Shown here: positions 8,659 to 16,166 of the stretch, piece after piece
Numbering within the stretch: position 1 is the first letter of the stretch
How the letters are laid out: every line of letters begins with the position of its first letter
Assembly: GCF_033547075.1 (NCBI RefSeq)
Contig: NZ_CP137891.1
Coordinates: 2,108,001 to 2,172,000, forward strand
Origin: Flavobacterium ardleyense
GTDB taxonomy: Bacteria; Bacteroidota; Bacteroidia; Flavobacteriales; Flavobacteriaceae
Direction of reading: 5' to 3'
DNA: 64,000 nucleotides
Translations under genes and position numbers: made by a program
Notes under the pieces: model-generated
The model's database searches: none
Seen by the model: only the letters and a program-made list of their open reading frames with translations
Told to the model about the DNA's origin: nothing

Positions 8659-9610
8659 TTCACTAAAATCATTTTTCACAGAACATTGGAAATATATGGC
8701 TGTAAATACCGCTTGTAAACTAAACTTATTTGAGTTCATTGCTAGCAAACCTGTTAATTCACGCCAGATTGCTCTTGAAATGGAATTAAATTTAATAGCC
8801 TTGCAATCACTTTTAAATGCTTTAGTTGCCAGTGATTTTTTAGAATTAAATGAAGAGTTGTATTCACTAACGTTTTCTTCATTACAACTTACAGAAAACC
8901 ATCCCAAAAGCTTAAAATATGCCTGTATGAATTGGGCAGAAGAACACTTAAACGCTTGGCAAAATTTAGATTATTCTATTAAAACTGGAAAATCATCTTT
9001 TACTCATTTAACAGGTGAAAATTATTTTGAATATTTAAATAATTATCCTGAAAAATTAGATAAGTACCACAAAGCAATGTTTGAATATGCACGAGACGAC
9101 TATGCTGAATTACATTTAAAAATTAATTTCGAAAAACATAATTCGATTTTGGATGTTGGGGGAGGTTACGGAGCGGCAATATCAACAATTAAAGCTAATT
9201 TTCCAGCAATTAATTGTGGGCTTTTTGACCTAAAAAATGTTATTAGAAATTGTATTTTACCTAATATTGAATTAATCGACGGTGATTTTTTTTCTTCAAT
9301 TCCAACCGAATTTGACGCTTTAATCTTATCAAGAATATTGCACGATTGGAATGATGAAAAAGCAGAAGTAATCCTTGAGAATTGCTTTAAAGCATTACCT
9401 CGAAATGGCAATTTATATTTAATTGAGAATTGCTCTGATTTAATTTCAACAGATTTATCTTTATTGTCTTTAAATATGTTAGCAATGTGCGAAAGTTACG
9501 AACGGACTTTAAATTACTACCAACATCTTTGTACTAAGTCAGGCTTTACATTTGAAAACGCAATTAATTTAAACGAATTACAAACAATCATAATTTTTAA
9601 AAAGTCGTGA
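8645..9610 (+). CDS. Class I SAM-dependent O-methyltransferase (Methyltransf_2-like)
   Basis: A 321-residue protein. The N-terminal about 100 residues form a winged-helix dimerisation domain (SRQIALEMELNLIALQSLL). This is followed by the SAM-binding glycine loop ILDVGGGYGAA at about 167 and the C-terminal SRILHDWNDEKA motif, whose His is the usual catalytic base of the plant-type/acetylserotonin O-methyltransferase family. The gene overlaps its neighbours on both sides, so it belongs to the modification operon. It probably methylates a hydroxyl or carboxyl group on the product made by the fusion enzymes (inference). Confidence 0.87.
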   Translation: MLITNSLKSFFTEHWKYMAVNTACKLNLFEFIASKPVNSRQIALEMELNLIALQSLLNALVASDFLELNEELYSLTFSSLQLTENHPKSLKYACMNWAEEHLNAWQNLDYSIKTGKSSFTHLTGENYFEYLNNYPEKLDKYHKAMFEYARDDYAELHLKINFEKHNSILDVGGGYGAAISTIKANFPAINCGLFDLKNVIRNCILPNIELIDGDFFSSIPTEFDALILSRILHDWNDEKAEVILENCFKALPRNGNLYLIENCSDLISTDLSLLSLNMLAMCESYERTLNYYQHLCTKSGFTFENAINLNELQTIIIFKKS

Positions 9611-10308
9611 ATTGGAAAGACATTAAAACAGCAACAGATAATACTCATTTTTTATATGATGATAATAAAATTTTTAATAGAAATTTTATAGAGGTTTTAA
9701 AATTTCATACGCCCGGAGTTGCGCCGGTAAAAGATTATTCTGGAGCCTTCCATATTACCGATGAAGGAAAGGATTTGTATAATCAAAGATATGAGAGAAC
9801 ATTTGGCTTTTATTGCAACCGCGCAGCGGTTATATCAGATAAATATTGGTTCCATATTGATGAGCGAGGACAACGAATAAGTAAAAAGAAATACGCATGG
9901 ACAGGAAATTTTCAAGAGGAAATTTGTACAGTTAGGAATGGAAATAATGAATATTTCCATATTGATATATTAGGTAATAAAATATATAAAGAAAACTATA
10001 TCTATGCGGGCGACTTTAAAGATGGAATTGCATGTGTAAAATTACAAAACGGCAATTTTAAGCATATCGATAGCAAAGGCAAGTTTATCAATGAAAGCGA
10101 ATTTGTTGATTTAGGGATTTTCCATAAAAAGTATGCAACTGCAAAAGATAGAAAAGGGTGGTTTCACATAGACATTAATGGAATTGAATTGTATTCGGAA
10201 AGATATTTACTTGTTGAGCCTTTCTACAATGGATTTGCCTTAGTAACTTCCGTTATTGATCAAAAAAGTATAATTAATGAAAAAGGCGAATTAATCTTAA
10301 TACTTTGA
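9607..10308 (+). CDS. WG-repeat protein closing the modification operon
   Basis: A 233-residue protein starting at GTG 9607, inside the stop of the methyltransferase (GTGA overlap). From residue about 50 to the end it is made of roughly 35-40 residue repeats of the form F..G.A.V....+.HID..G..IY...Y, for example WFHIDERGQRISKKKYAWTG and YFHIDILGNKIY. These fit WG (KWG) beta-propeller-like repeats. Such repeats usually serve in binding. There is no signal peptide or membrane segment. In this operon it may be a scaffold or recognition partner for the peptide or for the enzymes. Function is otherwise unknown. Confidence 0.8.
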   Translation: MNWKDIKTATDNTHFLYDDNKIFNRNFIEVLKFHTPGVAPVKDYSGAFHITDEGKDLYNQRYERTFGFYCNRAAVISDKYWFHIDERGQRISKKKYAWTGNFQEEICTVRNGNNEYFHIDILGNKIYKENYIYAGDFKDGIACVKLQNGNFKHIDSKGKFINESEFVDLGIFHKKYATAKDRKGWFHIDINGIELYSERYLLVEPFYNGFALVTSVIDQKSIINEKGELILIL

Positions 10309-10482
10309 TAGTTGTTATTTTGATTGGTCTGCCAAAATATAATATTAGTTGACCATTATTAGAACTTTGAAATCATTGCGGTGATTCGCAATTAGTAAGA
10401 TTAAATGCCACTATAATAGAGAAATTTGAAAAAGGTAAGGTTTTGAAAAAGCAGATAGTCGCTAATTTCGAAAAACTATGAT

Positions 10483-10533
10483 GTTCATTTAATTGTTATG
10501 TTCATTTTATATGAACACGCAGATTAAATGAAC
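10483..10533. repeat. Nested inverted repeats (double hairpin)
   Basis: An outer perfect 11-bp inverted repeat (GTTCATTTAAT 10483-10493 with ATTAAATGAAC 10523-10533) encloses an inner 7-bp one (TGTTCAT 10499-10505 with ATGAACA 10511-10517). Both share the GTTCAT/ATGAAC half-site, so this could be tandem operator sites or a cruciform. It lies 175 bp past the WG-repeat gene and has no T run to suggest a terminator. Confidence 0.5.
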
Positions 10534-10556
10534 GAAAAGATAGAGTTTTACAATAG

Positions 10557-10750
10557 CGGACGGCCGATGTTTTTACCTAAGAATTAAGTCCCAAATCTTT
10601 AGCGAGTGTCTGTTGCGCACAGTCCCATAGGTACGGCTGATGTTTTTACCTAGGAATTTATTATCAGGGCGACTTATATGATAACATCTACGTTCAGTTA
10701 TCTTTGTAGACGGGAATATTTCCTAGTCCCGTAGGGACGGCCGATATAAT
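10557..10750. repeat. Cluster of short REP-like repeats
   Basis: Three related segments occur here: a GACGGCCGATGTTTTTACCTA block near 10560, GTCCCataGGTAC at 10622-10634 followed by GGCTGATGTTTTTACCTA, and GTCCCgtaGGGAC (perfect inverted repeat) at 10726-10738 followed by GGCCGATATAAT. The same GTCCCgaaGGGAC type occurs next to the tyrosine transposase near 29.5 kb. The rest of the spacer between 10309 and 10887 shows no gene. Confidence 0.6.
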
Positions 10751-10887
10751 AGCGTCGCAATTCATTCCGATGATCGCATCGATACCAATATATTAACGTT
10801 AGATTTTATCACCATATTTTGCAATGAACGCCCCACACAACAGCTTCAGTCGTTAATTTTACCAATATTCAATGTCACCATAATCCC

Positions 10888-11049
10888 GCGGCAGGGACAG
10901 AAACGACCCGAGCAAAGCGAACTGGCGAAGCACATCCTTTGCTGCTTCCCACAATCTCAATCAAGGACCAAAAACCGAAGTCATCAAAATAGTCAAAGTC
11001 CTCTTGCAGCAAAGATATAGTGGATGGCCCGGTGCTTTTGCAGCCGCCC
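10888..11049 (-). repeat. Dispersed three-stem repeat, copy B (long-tail subtype)
   Basis: Read on the minus strand, this begins GGGCGGC after a T run (complement of 11043-11049) and ends CCCTGCCGC (complement of 10888-10896). Hairpin 2 keeps CTTTGCTGC with GCAGCAAAG. Hairpin 1 is shrunk to a few base pairs. Unlike copies A and C-F, GGATG is followed by about 30 extra bases (TGCTTCGCCAGTTCGCTTTG and on) before TTTCTGTCCCTGCCGC. The window-end copy H has the same extension. The plus-strand frame at 11004-11210 overlaps it and is not considered a gene. Confidence 0.85.
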
Positions 11050-11362
11050 AAAAAAAACGAATCATCATAGAAAAGGGCGGAAGTCGCAGAGTATTTTGCA
11101 GGTATTTCGTCACTTTAAATCATCTTACAATCCAATCTGCCACACAATCATTGTTTGCAAATCATAATTTTGCTTTAGCTTTACGGCAATCTAGATTTTT
11201 ATTATTCTAATATGCCTGAAATCTCTAACGATCGCAAAATTTTTACACTTTTGGAAGTTTCAAAAAGTGTGCAAAAGACAATATCTGAAAGGTATAGCTC
11301 TTAGTTTAGCCCCCGATAAGTTCGGAGTGTTATTTTAAATTTCAAACTTATATATTTGAGAT

Positions 11363-11674
11363 ATGAAATACAAGAAATGGACTTTAGATCAGAAGCTAGA
11401 AATATTAGCTAGTTCAGAAGAAATAGGTATTGTGGAGGCTTGCCGCAAATATGGCGTTAGTACAGGTACTTTATATAATTGGAAGAAAAAGCATGAGCAT
11501 AAAGGAGAGGCTGGCTTAAAAGTGACATACGATACTAAAACGAAGGAGCATAAAGAAGTGGTTGAGGAAAATCGTATTCTGCGTAAGCTCTTAAGCGATC
11601 GGGAAATTGAGTTGGAAGTACAAAGAGAGCTTTTAAAAAAAAAGTTTGGGACATCCGATCCAAGAAAGATTTAG
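11363..11674 (+). CDS. IS3-family transposase OrfA
   Basis: A 103-residue protein with an N-terminal helix-turn-helix (LDQKLEILASSEEIGIVEACRKYGVSTGTLYNWKKKH), then a leucine-rich coiled coil (VVEENRILRKLLSDREIELEV). It binds the element ends in this family. Near its end lies a nine-A run (11635-11643) that suits -1 ribosomal slippage. The frame of OrfB is exactly -1 relative to OrfA and open across this point, so an OrfAB fusion is the likely active transposase. Confidence 0.92.
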   Translation: MKYKKWTLDQKLEILASSEEIGIVEACRKYGVSTGTLYNWKKKHEHKGEAGLKVTYDTKTKEHKEVVEENRILRKLLSDREIELEVQRELLKKKFGTSDPRKI

Positions 11675-11724
11675 TAGACATTATCTATGCGAAGTATAAA
11701 TGTAGTAAAGCTAAAATCATAAAG

Positions 11725-12570
11725 ATGGTAGGCATAGTTGCCAGTAGCTATTATAGGAAGCCTAGCCTTGGTCGAAAAGGAAATACTGCCACAACAACCA
11801 CTTTTCATCAAACTAAAGGTTTTGTAAGCCAGTGCGTGGTTGTAAAGTCTATTAAAAAGATATTAAAACACGAATTTATAGACTGTGGTTATCGACTGAT
11901 GACTAGCTACTTAAAAAGAGATGGCTACAAGATAAATCATAAAAAACTATACCGAATTATGAAAGAGGAAGGTCTATTAAAACTCGAGAATAGAATTAGT
12001 AGAAGTGGTTCTGGTCGTAAATTCGTGAAGTTTAGAAAGGTTTATACCTCGAGACCTTTGCAATGTCTAGAGATGGATATTAAAATGGTGTGGGTGCCAA
12101 ATGTTGGTAAAAATGCTTATTTACTATCTATAATTGATGTTCATACTAGAAGAATTTTAATAGATTATTTTTCTTTCACTATAAAACAAAATCATGTTAT
12201 AGAATTGCTTTCACAACTCTTTGAAGACTATCAATATCCTGAAAGTGTCGTTATTAGAAGCGATAATGGAAGTCAGTTTATAGCTAAAAGTGTGCGCGAG
12301 TATTTAGGTTTGATAGGTGTCCAGCAGGAATTCACCCACGTTGCAACACCAGAAGAAAACGCTCATATAGAAGCTTATCATGGTATTCTAAAGAAAGAAG
12401 TATTCGCCAGGTTCGACTATCGCACGTTTGGAGAAATCGAGCAAATATTAAAACGATTTGTACCATTTTACAACAATCAAAGGCTTCACGGACTTTTAGG
12501 AAGAATAACTCCTATGGAGAAATGGAGCGCTGATAAACATCTAATTTTAATGAAAAAATTAACCGCATAA
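11725..12570 (+). CDS. IS3-family transposase OrfB (DDE integrase core)
   Basis: The reading from ATG 11725 gives 281 residues, but the frame is open back to the A run at 11635, from which it is probably made as an OrfAB fusion. The DDE triad is visible as the Asp in CLEMDIKMV, the Asp in IRSDNGSQF and the Glu in ENAHIEAYHG, with the family HTH_21-like region (LKRDGYKINHKKLYRIMKEE) before them. The coding sequence is intact, so the element may still be active. Confidence 0.92.
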   Translation: MVGIVASSYYRKPSLGRKGNTATTTTFHQTKGFVSQCVVVKSIKKILKHEFIDCGYRLMTSYLKRDGYKINHKKLYRIMKEEGLLKLENRISRSGSGRKFVKFRKVYTSRPLQCLEMDIKMVWVPNVGKNAYLLSIIDVHTRRILIDYFSFTIKQNHVIELLSQLFEDYQYPESVVIRSDNGSQFIAKSVREYLGLIGVQQEFTHVATPEENAHIEAYHGILKKEVFARFDYRTFGEIEQILKRFVPFYNNQRLHGLLGRITPMEKWSADKHLILMKKLTA

Positions 12571-12692
12571 TTAATAATCGAAATTTAGAATAATACTCTT
12601 GTTTTATAGGGGTCAAAACAGCTCTGCTTTTTGGGTGAAAGCGGAAATGAATAAACTCAATCATTAAAGCCATTCTGCCAAAATATCGAGGG

Positions 12693-12724
12693 AAGTGATT
12701 TAGCTAAGCACATCCTCTGCTGCC
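12693..12724 (-). repeat. Remnant of the long-tail repeat subtype
   Basis: A segment resembling the inner part of copies B and H (TTAGC.AAGCACATCCT..CTGC) lies just right of the split xseA fragment. The bases from here to the sirtuin start at 12877 show no gene. A weak hairpin (GACAC...GTGTC near 12768-12790) has no T run. Confidence 0.5.
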
Positions 12725-12876
12725 AACGTGTCTAGATGTATTTTACCGCAAAAGCTGTAGGGGTAGAGACACACTGTACAGCCGAGTGTCGGCGCAAGGA
12801 ACTCTCCCGTGAAAGCTGCCATTAAAAAAATCATTATATTTATCACTGTTCAGAATTCTCAAAACAACAATTATTT

Positions 12877-13563
12877 ATGAGCAAGAAAAAACACATCGTA
12901 TTCTTTACCGGCGCCGGAATTAGTCAAGAAAGTGGGCTAAGTACTTTTCGAGGGCAATCGGGATTGTGGGACAATCATAAGATAGAGGAGATAGCCTCGC
13001 CAGAAGGTTTCGCCAAAAATCCGCAGCTAGTTTTAGATTTTTACAATTCTAGAAATGCCGAATTGCAGAAAGTTATGCCAAACGAGGCGCACTTGCTTAT
13101 TGCCAAATTGGAAGAAAAATATGATGTGACGGTAATCACCCAAAATATTGATGATTTGCACGAGCGAGCGGGCTCTACAAAGGTGGTGCATCTACATGGC
13201 GAACTGATGAAATGCCGCAGTTGCAAGGATGAAAATAAATTTTATCCCTACGATAAAGCGATTAAAATTGGTGATTTGGCCGAAGATGGTAGTCAAATCA
13301 GGCCGTTTGTTGTCTGGTTTGGTGAGCAGGTGCCTAAGATGGATGAGGCGTTTGCAATCACAGAATCTGCCGATTTATTCGTGATTGTAGGCTCTTCGAT
13401 GGTCGTGTATCCCGCGGCTTCACTACTACTTTCGGTACCGTTTGAAAGTGAGACCGTTTATATCGACCCGAATCCGTCTGTAGATCACGGAATTAATCTA
13501 TTGGTTATAAAAGAAAAGGCTTCTGTAGGGATGCAAATTCTGATTGAAGAGTATTTACCATAG
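12877..13563 (+). CDS. cobB: Sir2-family NAD-dependent protein deacylase
   Basis: A 228-residue sirtuin with the NAD-binding GAGISQESGLSTFR at residues about 12-25, TQNIDDLHERAG at about 86-97, the catalytic His in VHLHGEL at about 105, and the C-terminal GSSMVVYPA segment. Only one Cys pair of the zinc knuckle is visible (CRSC). The second pair is missing, as in some short bacterial sirtuins, so zinc binding may be lost. It would remove acyl groups from lysines using NAD in the cytoplasm. It stands alone, to the right of the IS/repeat debris. Confidence 0.93.
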   Translation: MSKKKHIVFFTGAGISQESGLSTFRGQSGLWDNHKIEEIASPEGFAKNPQLVLDFYNSRNAELQKVMPNEAHLLIAKLEEKYDVTVITQNIDDLHERAGSTKVVHLHGELMKCRSCKDENKFYPYDKAIKIGDLAEDGSQIRPFVVWFGEQVPKMDEAFAITESADLFVIVGSSMVVYPAASLLLSVPFESETVYIDPNPSVDHGINLLVIKEKASVGMQILIEEYLP

Positions 13564-13924
13564 AAAAATAGCGCTGTACCTTAAATCCAGAAATCTCGAA
13601 CAATATAAAATATTCTTGAAAGATTTTTAGATGCTGCATTTCTGCAAGTGCAATAGAATTCGTACAGCATGTTTTATCTTTAAGATCAATATGCAAGTAA
13701 AATAGCGAATGTTTTTATTAAGAAATTGATGCTGCACATTATGTTGAATTTTTAATAATTGATATTTGGAGATTAATTATAAGGATTATATACTCTATAT
13801 TTTATATATTTCGAGAAACAATATTAGTAAGAAAAGATTATATTGCTAACTCTTTCTACTATCTTAACAAAGCATCGCTTCTAAAAAACATAGAACTAAA
13901 TACTTTTATAACAATTCAATTTAT
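13564..13924. other. AT-rich spacer, nothing recognised
   Basis: The stretch between the sirtuin and the lipoprotein gene is very AT-rich. I see no gene, clear terminator or repeat. It presumably contains the promoter of the lipoprotein gene. Confidence 0.5.
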
Positions 13925-14404
13925 ATGAAATCACAAATCGTTAGTAGCCTTGCAACTTTATTTTTTCTGATTGTAAGTGTGGGATGTTCAAAGGACGATG
14001 AACATCAAGTATGCAGAGAGCCTAACATTACGATGATTGTTGATGGTGAATTGCAGACTTTTCAAGCTCTAGGTTATGGTATCGATTTAGAAGGAAACGG
14101 ACATCGATTAGAGTTGTACTTCCACCGATATCAGGCAGAACCTTACCTTGAGCAGGGAGGATTTATAACGCTACGATTTAAAAAGACGGGTGAGAATATT
14201 ATTGAAAAAATTTCTTGGCATCAGTACAAAGATGGCCTCACTTTTAATTCTGAACTAAATCAAGCTGAAATTCAAAGTAATGTCGAAATGAATACCGAAT
14301 GGTGTTTTTACGGATCATTTTCGGGAAAATTTGATGATGGAAACCAGCAGATTGTAGTTTCTGATGCCAAAGTTAGTTACATTTACAATGAACCTATGAA
14401 TTAG
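13925..14404 (+). CDS. Putative lipoprotein of unknown function (159 aa)
   Basis: The N-terminus is a lipoprotein signal peptide with a lipobox ending SVGC at residue about 22, followed by SKDD, a common flavobacterial surface-export context (Ser/Lys/Asp/Asp after Cys). The mature part is predicted beta-rich, with two later Cys residues (one near REPN, one in TEWCFYG), but matches no family I recognise. It is monocistronic. Function is not assigned. Confidence 0.75.
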   Translation: MKSQIVSSLATLFFLIVSVGCSKDDEHQVCREPNITMIVDGELQTFQALGYGIDLEGNGHRLELYFHRYQAEPYLEQGGFITLRFKKTGENIIEKISWHQYKDGLTFNSELNQAEIQSNVEMNTEWCFYGSFSGKFDDGNQQIVVSDAKVSYIYNEPMN

Positions 14405-14721
14405 TCTAGTAATCGGAAGTCAATTATAAAAACAAATAAAAGCTGTCCCATAATATGTGATTGAATGATTTTGCCCGCGAGATCCAACAGAAATAATAAT
14501 CTAAGAGAGGCGAAATTATTTTAAATAAAATATAAATTTTTTAATAAGACACTATATTTTTTTATATTAAAAAAAGAAAAAGTAAAAATATTATTTTCTT
14601 TATTCTTTGTGAAAATAATTGCAATTTTTTACTGAATAAAACAGGTTATAATGTAAAAAAAAATATTTAATAATATAGATATTTTTTTTACATAGCCTTT
14701 TGAAAATTAAAAATATTTAGC
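14405..14721. other. AT-rich intergenic region between convergent genes, nothing recognised
   Basis: This is the convergent end of two lipoprotein genes. It is mostly A and T, with long T and A runs but no stable G/C stem that would serve as a clear terminator. Confidence 0.5.
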
Positions 14722-15189
14722 TTAATTGTACGCAATGAAAGTACCATTACTAATTGTTATTGTTGCCCCATCGCTGCTCGTTCCTGTAAAACTAAAAGTT
14801 CCTTTAATATAATCAGTATCGATGTCACTTATCGTAATGCTGCCTGTTGTAGCTACAAACACATCATCTTCTAGCCAAAAACTTGCACTGTATAATGTAT
14901 CGATATTAGTAGTCGTAGCAGACACATTTTGCAGTTGGTGTGTTCCTACACTTGGCGAAACCGGCATCCATAATGATACACGAGTAATAGAATCATTGGC
15001 AAATATATATCCATTAATCAATTTTTGGAGAGATGTAAAAGTTTCAGGTTCAAAAATAAATTGTTGATTATTTGCGAAAAATTTCAGATATATTTCCGGC
15101 GTTTCATCAACAGGAACAGGATCGTCCGATGAGCAACTTGATAGTGTAAAAAAACAAAGTGCAAGGATTATTGCGGATATTTTTTTCAT
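14722..15189 (-). CDS. Putative lipoprotein of unknown function (155 aa)
   Basis: I chose the ATG at 15189 because MKKISAIILALCFFTLSSC is a textbook lipoprotein signal. An upstream start would add 18 unlikely residues. The lipobox LSSC is followed by SSDD. The mature protein contains a beta-rich body with an ITISDIDTDYIKGTFSF segment, like the C-terminal strand of DUF6252-type or related calycin-like lipoproteins, and ends ISNGTFIAYN. Function is unknown. Confidence 0.78.
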   Translation of the reverse strand: MKKISAIILALCFFTLSSCSSDDPVPVDETPEIYLKFFANNQQFIFEPETFTSLQKLINGYIFANDSITRVSLWMPVSPSVGTHQLQNVSATTTNIDTLYSASFWLEDDVFVATTGSITISDIDTDYIKGTFSFTGTSSDGATITISNGTFIAYN

Positions 15190-15338
15190 AATTAAAATAT
15201 AAATAAGTGCTAAATGTAGGCTTTTTATCCGTCGAAATGACAAGATTTATTCTCTTTCCACGAATCCAAAAATAACTGGAGAATTCTAAATATTTTTGTC
15301 CATATTATAACTTATTTACATTTTTCACGTTTTTTTTT

Positions 15339-15495
15339 GGGCGGCTTGTTGCTGTTTCATTCTTCACAGCAACAACCGGGTCTTCCGCTGTATCTTTGCT
15401 GCTAGCAATTTTAGTTGTCACAGAATAGATCGTAATTAGTAGTATTGCACAAATAATGTTTAAGCAGCAAAGGATGCCGCTGCAACCCCTGCCGC
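15339..15495 (+). repeat. Dispersed three-stem repeat, copy C
   Basis: GGGCGGC 15339-15345 follows a run of T and the copy ends with GCCGC 15491-15495. Hairpin 1 is TTGTTGCTGT with ACAGCAACAA (10 bp, 10-nt loop). Hairpin 2 is CTTTGCTGCT with AGCAGCAAAG. The hairpin 1 sequence differs completely from copy A but still pairs. The minus-strand frame 15305-15571 only reads through it. Confidence 0.9.
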
Positions 15496-16166
15496 AGAAG
15501 TCCGTATATAAGTTAATCAATTTTAAAATTGATATTATCAACTTACTTCCACTAAATTCACTTGGTAGCAAGATTGTAAAGATATGTTACATATAGCTTG
15601 AAATCGCAAAACAATTTCTAGATTTTTCCAATGTATATTGTAGGAAAATTTTTTATATCAAAACTGAAATTATCGATCAATTATAAAAAATTTTTGAGCG
15701 AGTTTTGTGAGAGTGTGTCGACAAAAAAATCGAAATAGTTCTTTTGTTAGATAGTAGACAAATTTAATATTCACTTACCTGGCTTTTAAAATTTAAAAGA
15801 ATCAATTTGCACTATTTAGAGCAATAGCCGAATTATATAATTATTAATCTTCTTCTTATAAAAAAGAAGGTGCTAAATTGAATTATGTTTGTAACAAGAT
15901 AAGATGATTAGGATATTACTTACAATATTATTTAAAATTACTGTCAGGATGCAAACTTTAAACCTTAACTAGAGCGAAAATTTAACTGATCTATATTAAT
16001 ATCTCAAGTGTTAAATAATATGTATGCTGATCTATGATATATGTCATAGAAATTAAATCATCTTACCAATACCTTTGCTTTAAATTAAAAACATAATTTT
16101 AAATATATTACAATATTTTTTATTAATGATTTGGAATTTTAAATTTTAATTATAAAAATTGAAACT
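15496..16166. other. Long AT-rich leader before the outer-membrane operon
   Basis: About 670 bp of AT-rich DNA with no gene. A TTTG at about 16075 followed 16 bp later by TAATTTTA is a weak promoter candidate for the operon starting at 16167. No riboswitch-like structure was recognised. Confidence 0.4.

Larger units (their letters stand above)
11302..12620 (+). mobile_element. IS3-family insertion sequence (about 1.32 kb)
   Basis: The element is bounded by imperfect terminal inverted repeats (left TAGTTTAGCCCCCGATAAG, right end in complement TGTTTTGACCCCTATAAAA). It is flanked by a 5-bp direct repeat GCTCT at 11297-11301 and 12621-12625. It carries overlapping-phase orfA and orfB. Removing it with one GCTCT rejoins the xseA fragment in frame, which confirms the borders. 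The right terminal repeat is close to typical flavobacterial IS3 ends. The left is more diverged. Confidence 0.92.
11212..12677 (+). pseudogene. Duplicated xseA 5' fragment, split by an IS element
   Basis: Bases 11212-11301 followed by 12626-12677 align closely with the start of intact xseA (62275 onward): MPEISNDRKIFTLLEVSKSV against MSEIANDRKVFTLLEVSKSV, then (A/T)FWVKAEMNKLNH. If the IS and one copy of the 5-bp duplication are removed, the frame is restored (RYSSAFWVKAEMNKLNH) and then meets TAA at about 12664. So this was already a truncated xseA copy of about 47 codons before or after the insertion. It cannot encode a working exonuclease VII subunit. Confidence 0.88.

Noticed and set aside
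11004..11210. 68-codon plus-strand frame
   Set aside because: It starts inside repeat copy B and has no family features or plausible leader.
15305..15571. 88-codon minus-strand frame
   Set aside because: It lies over repeat copy C and depends on the repeat sequence. It is not a gene.
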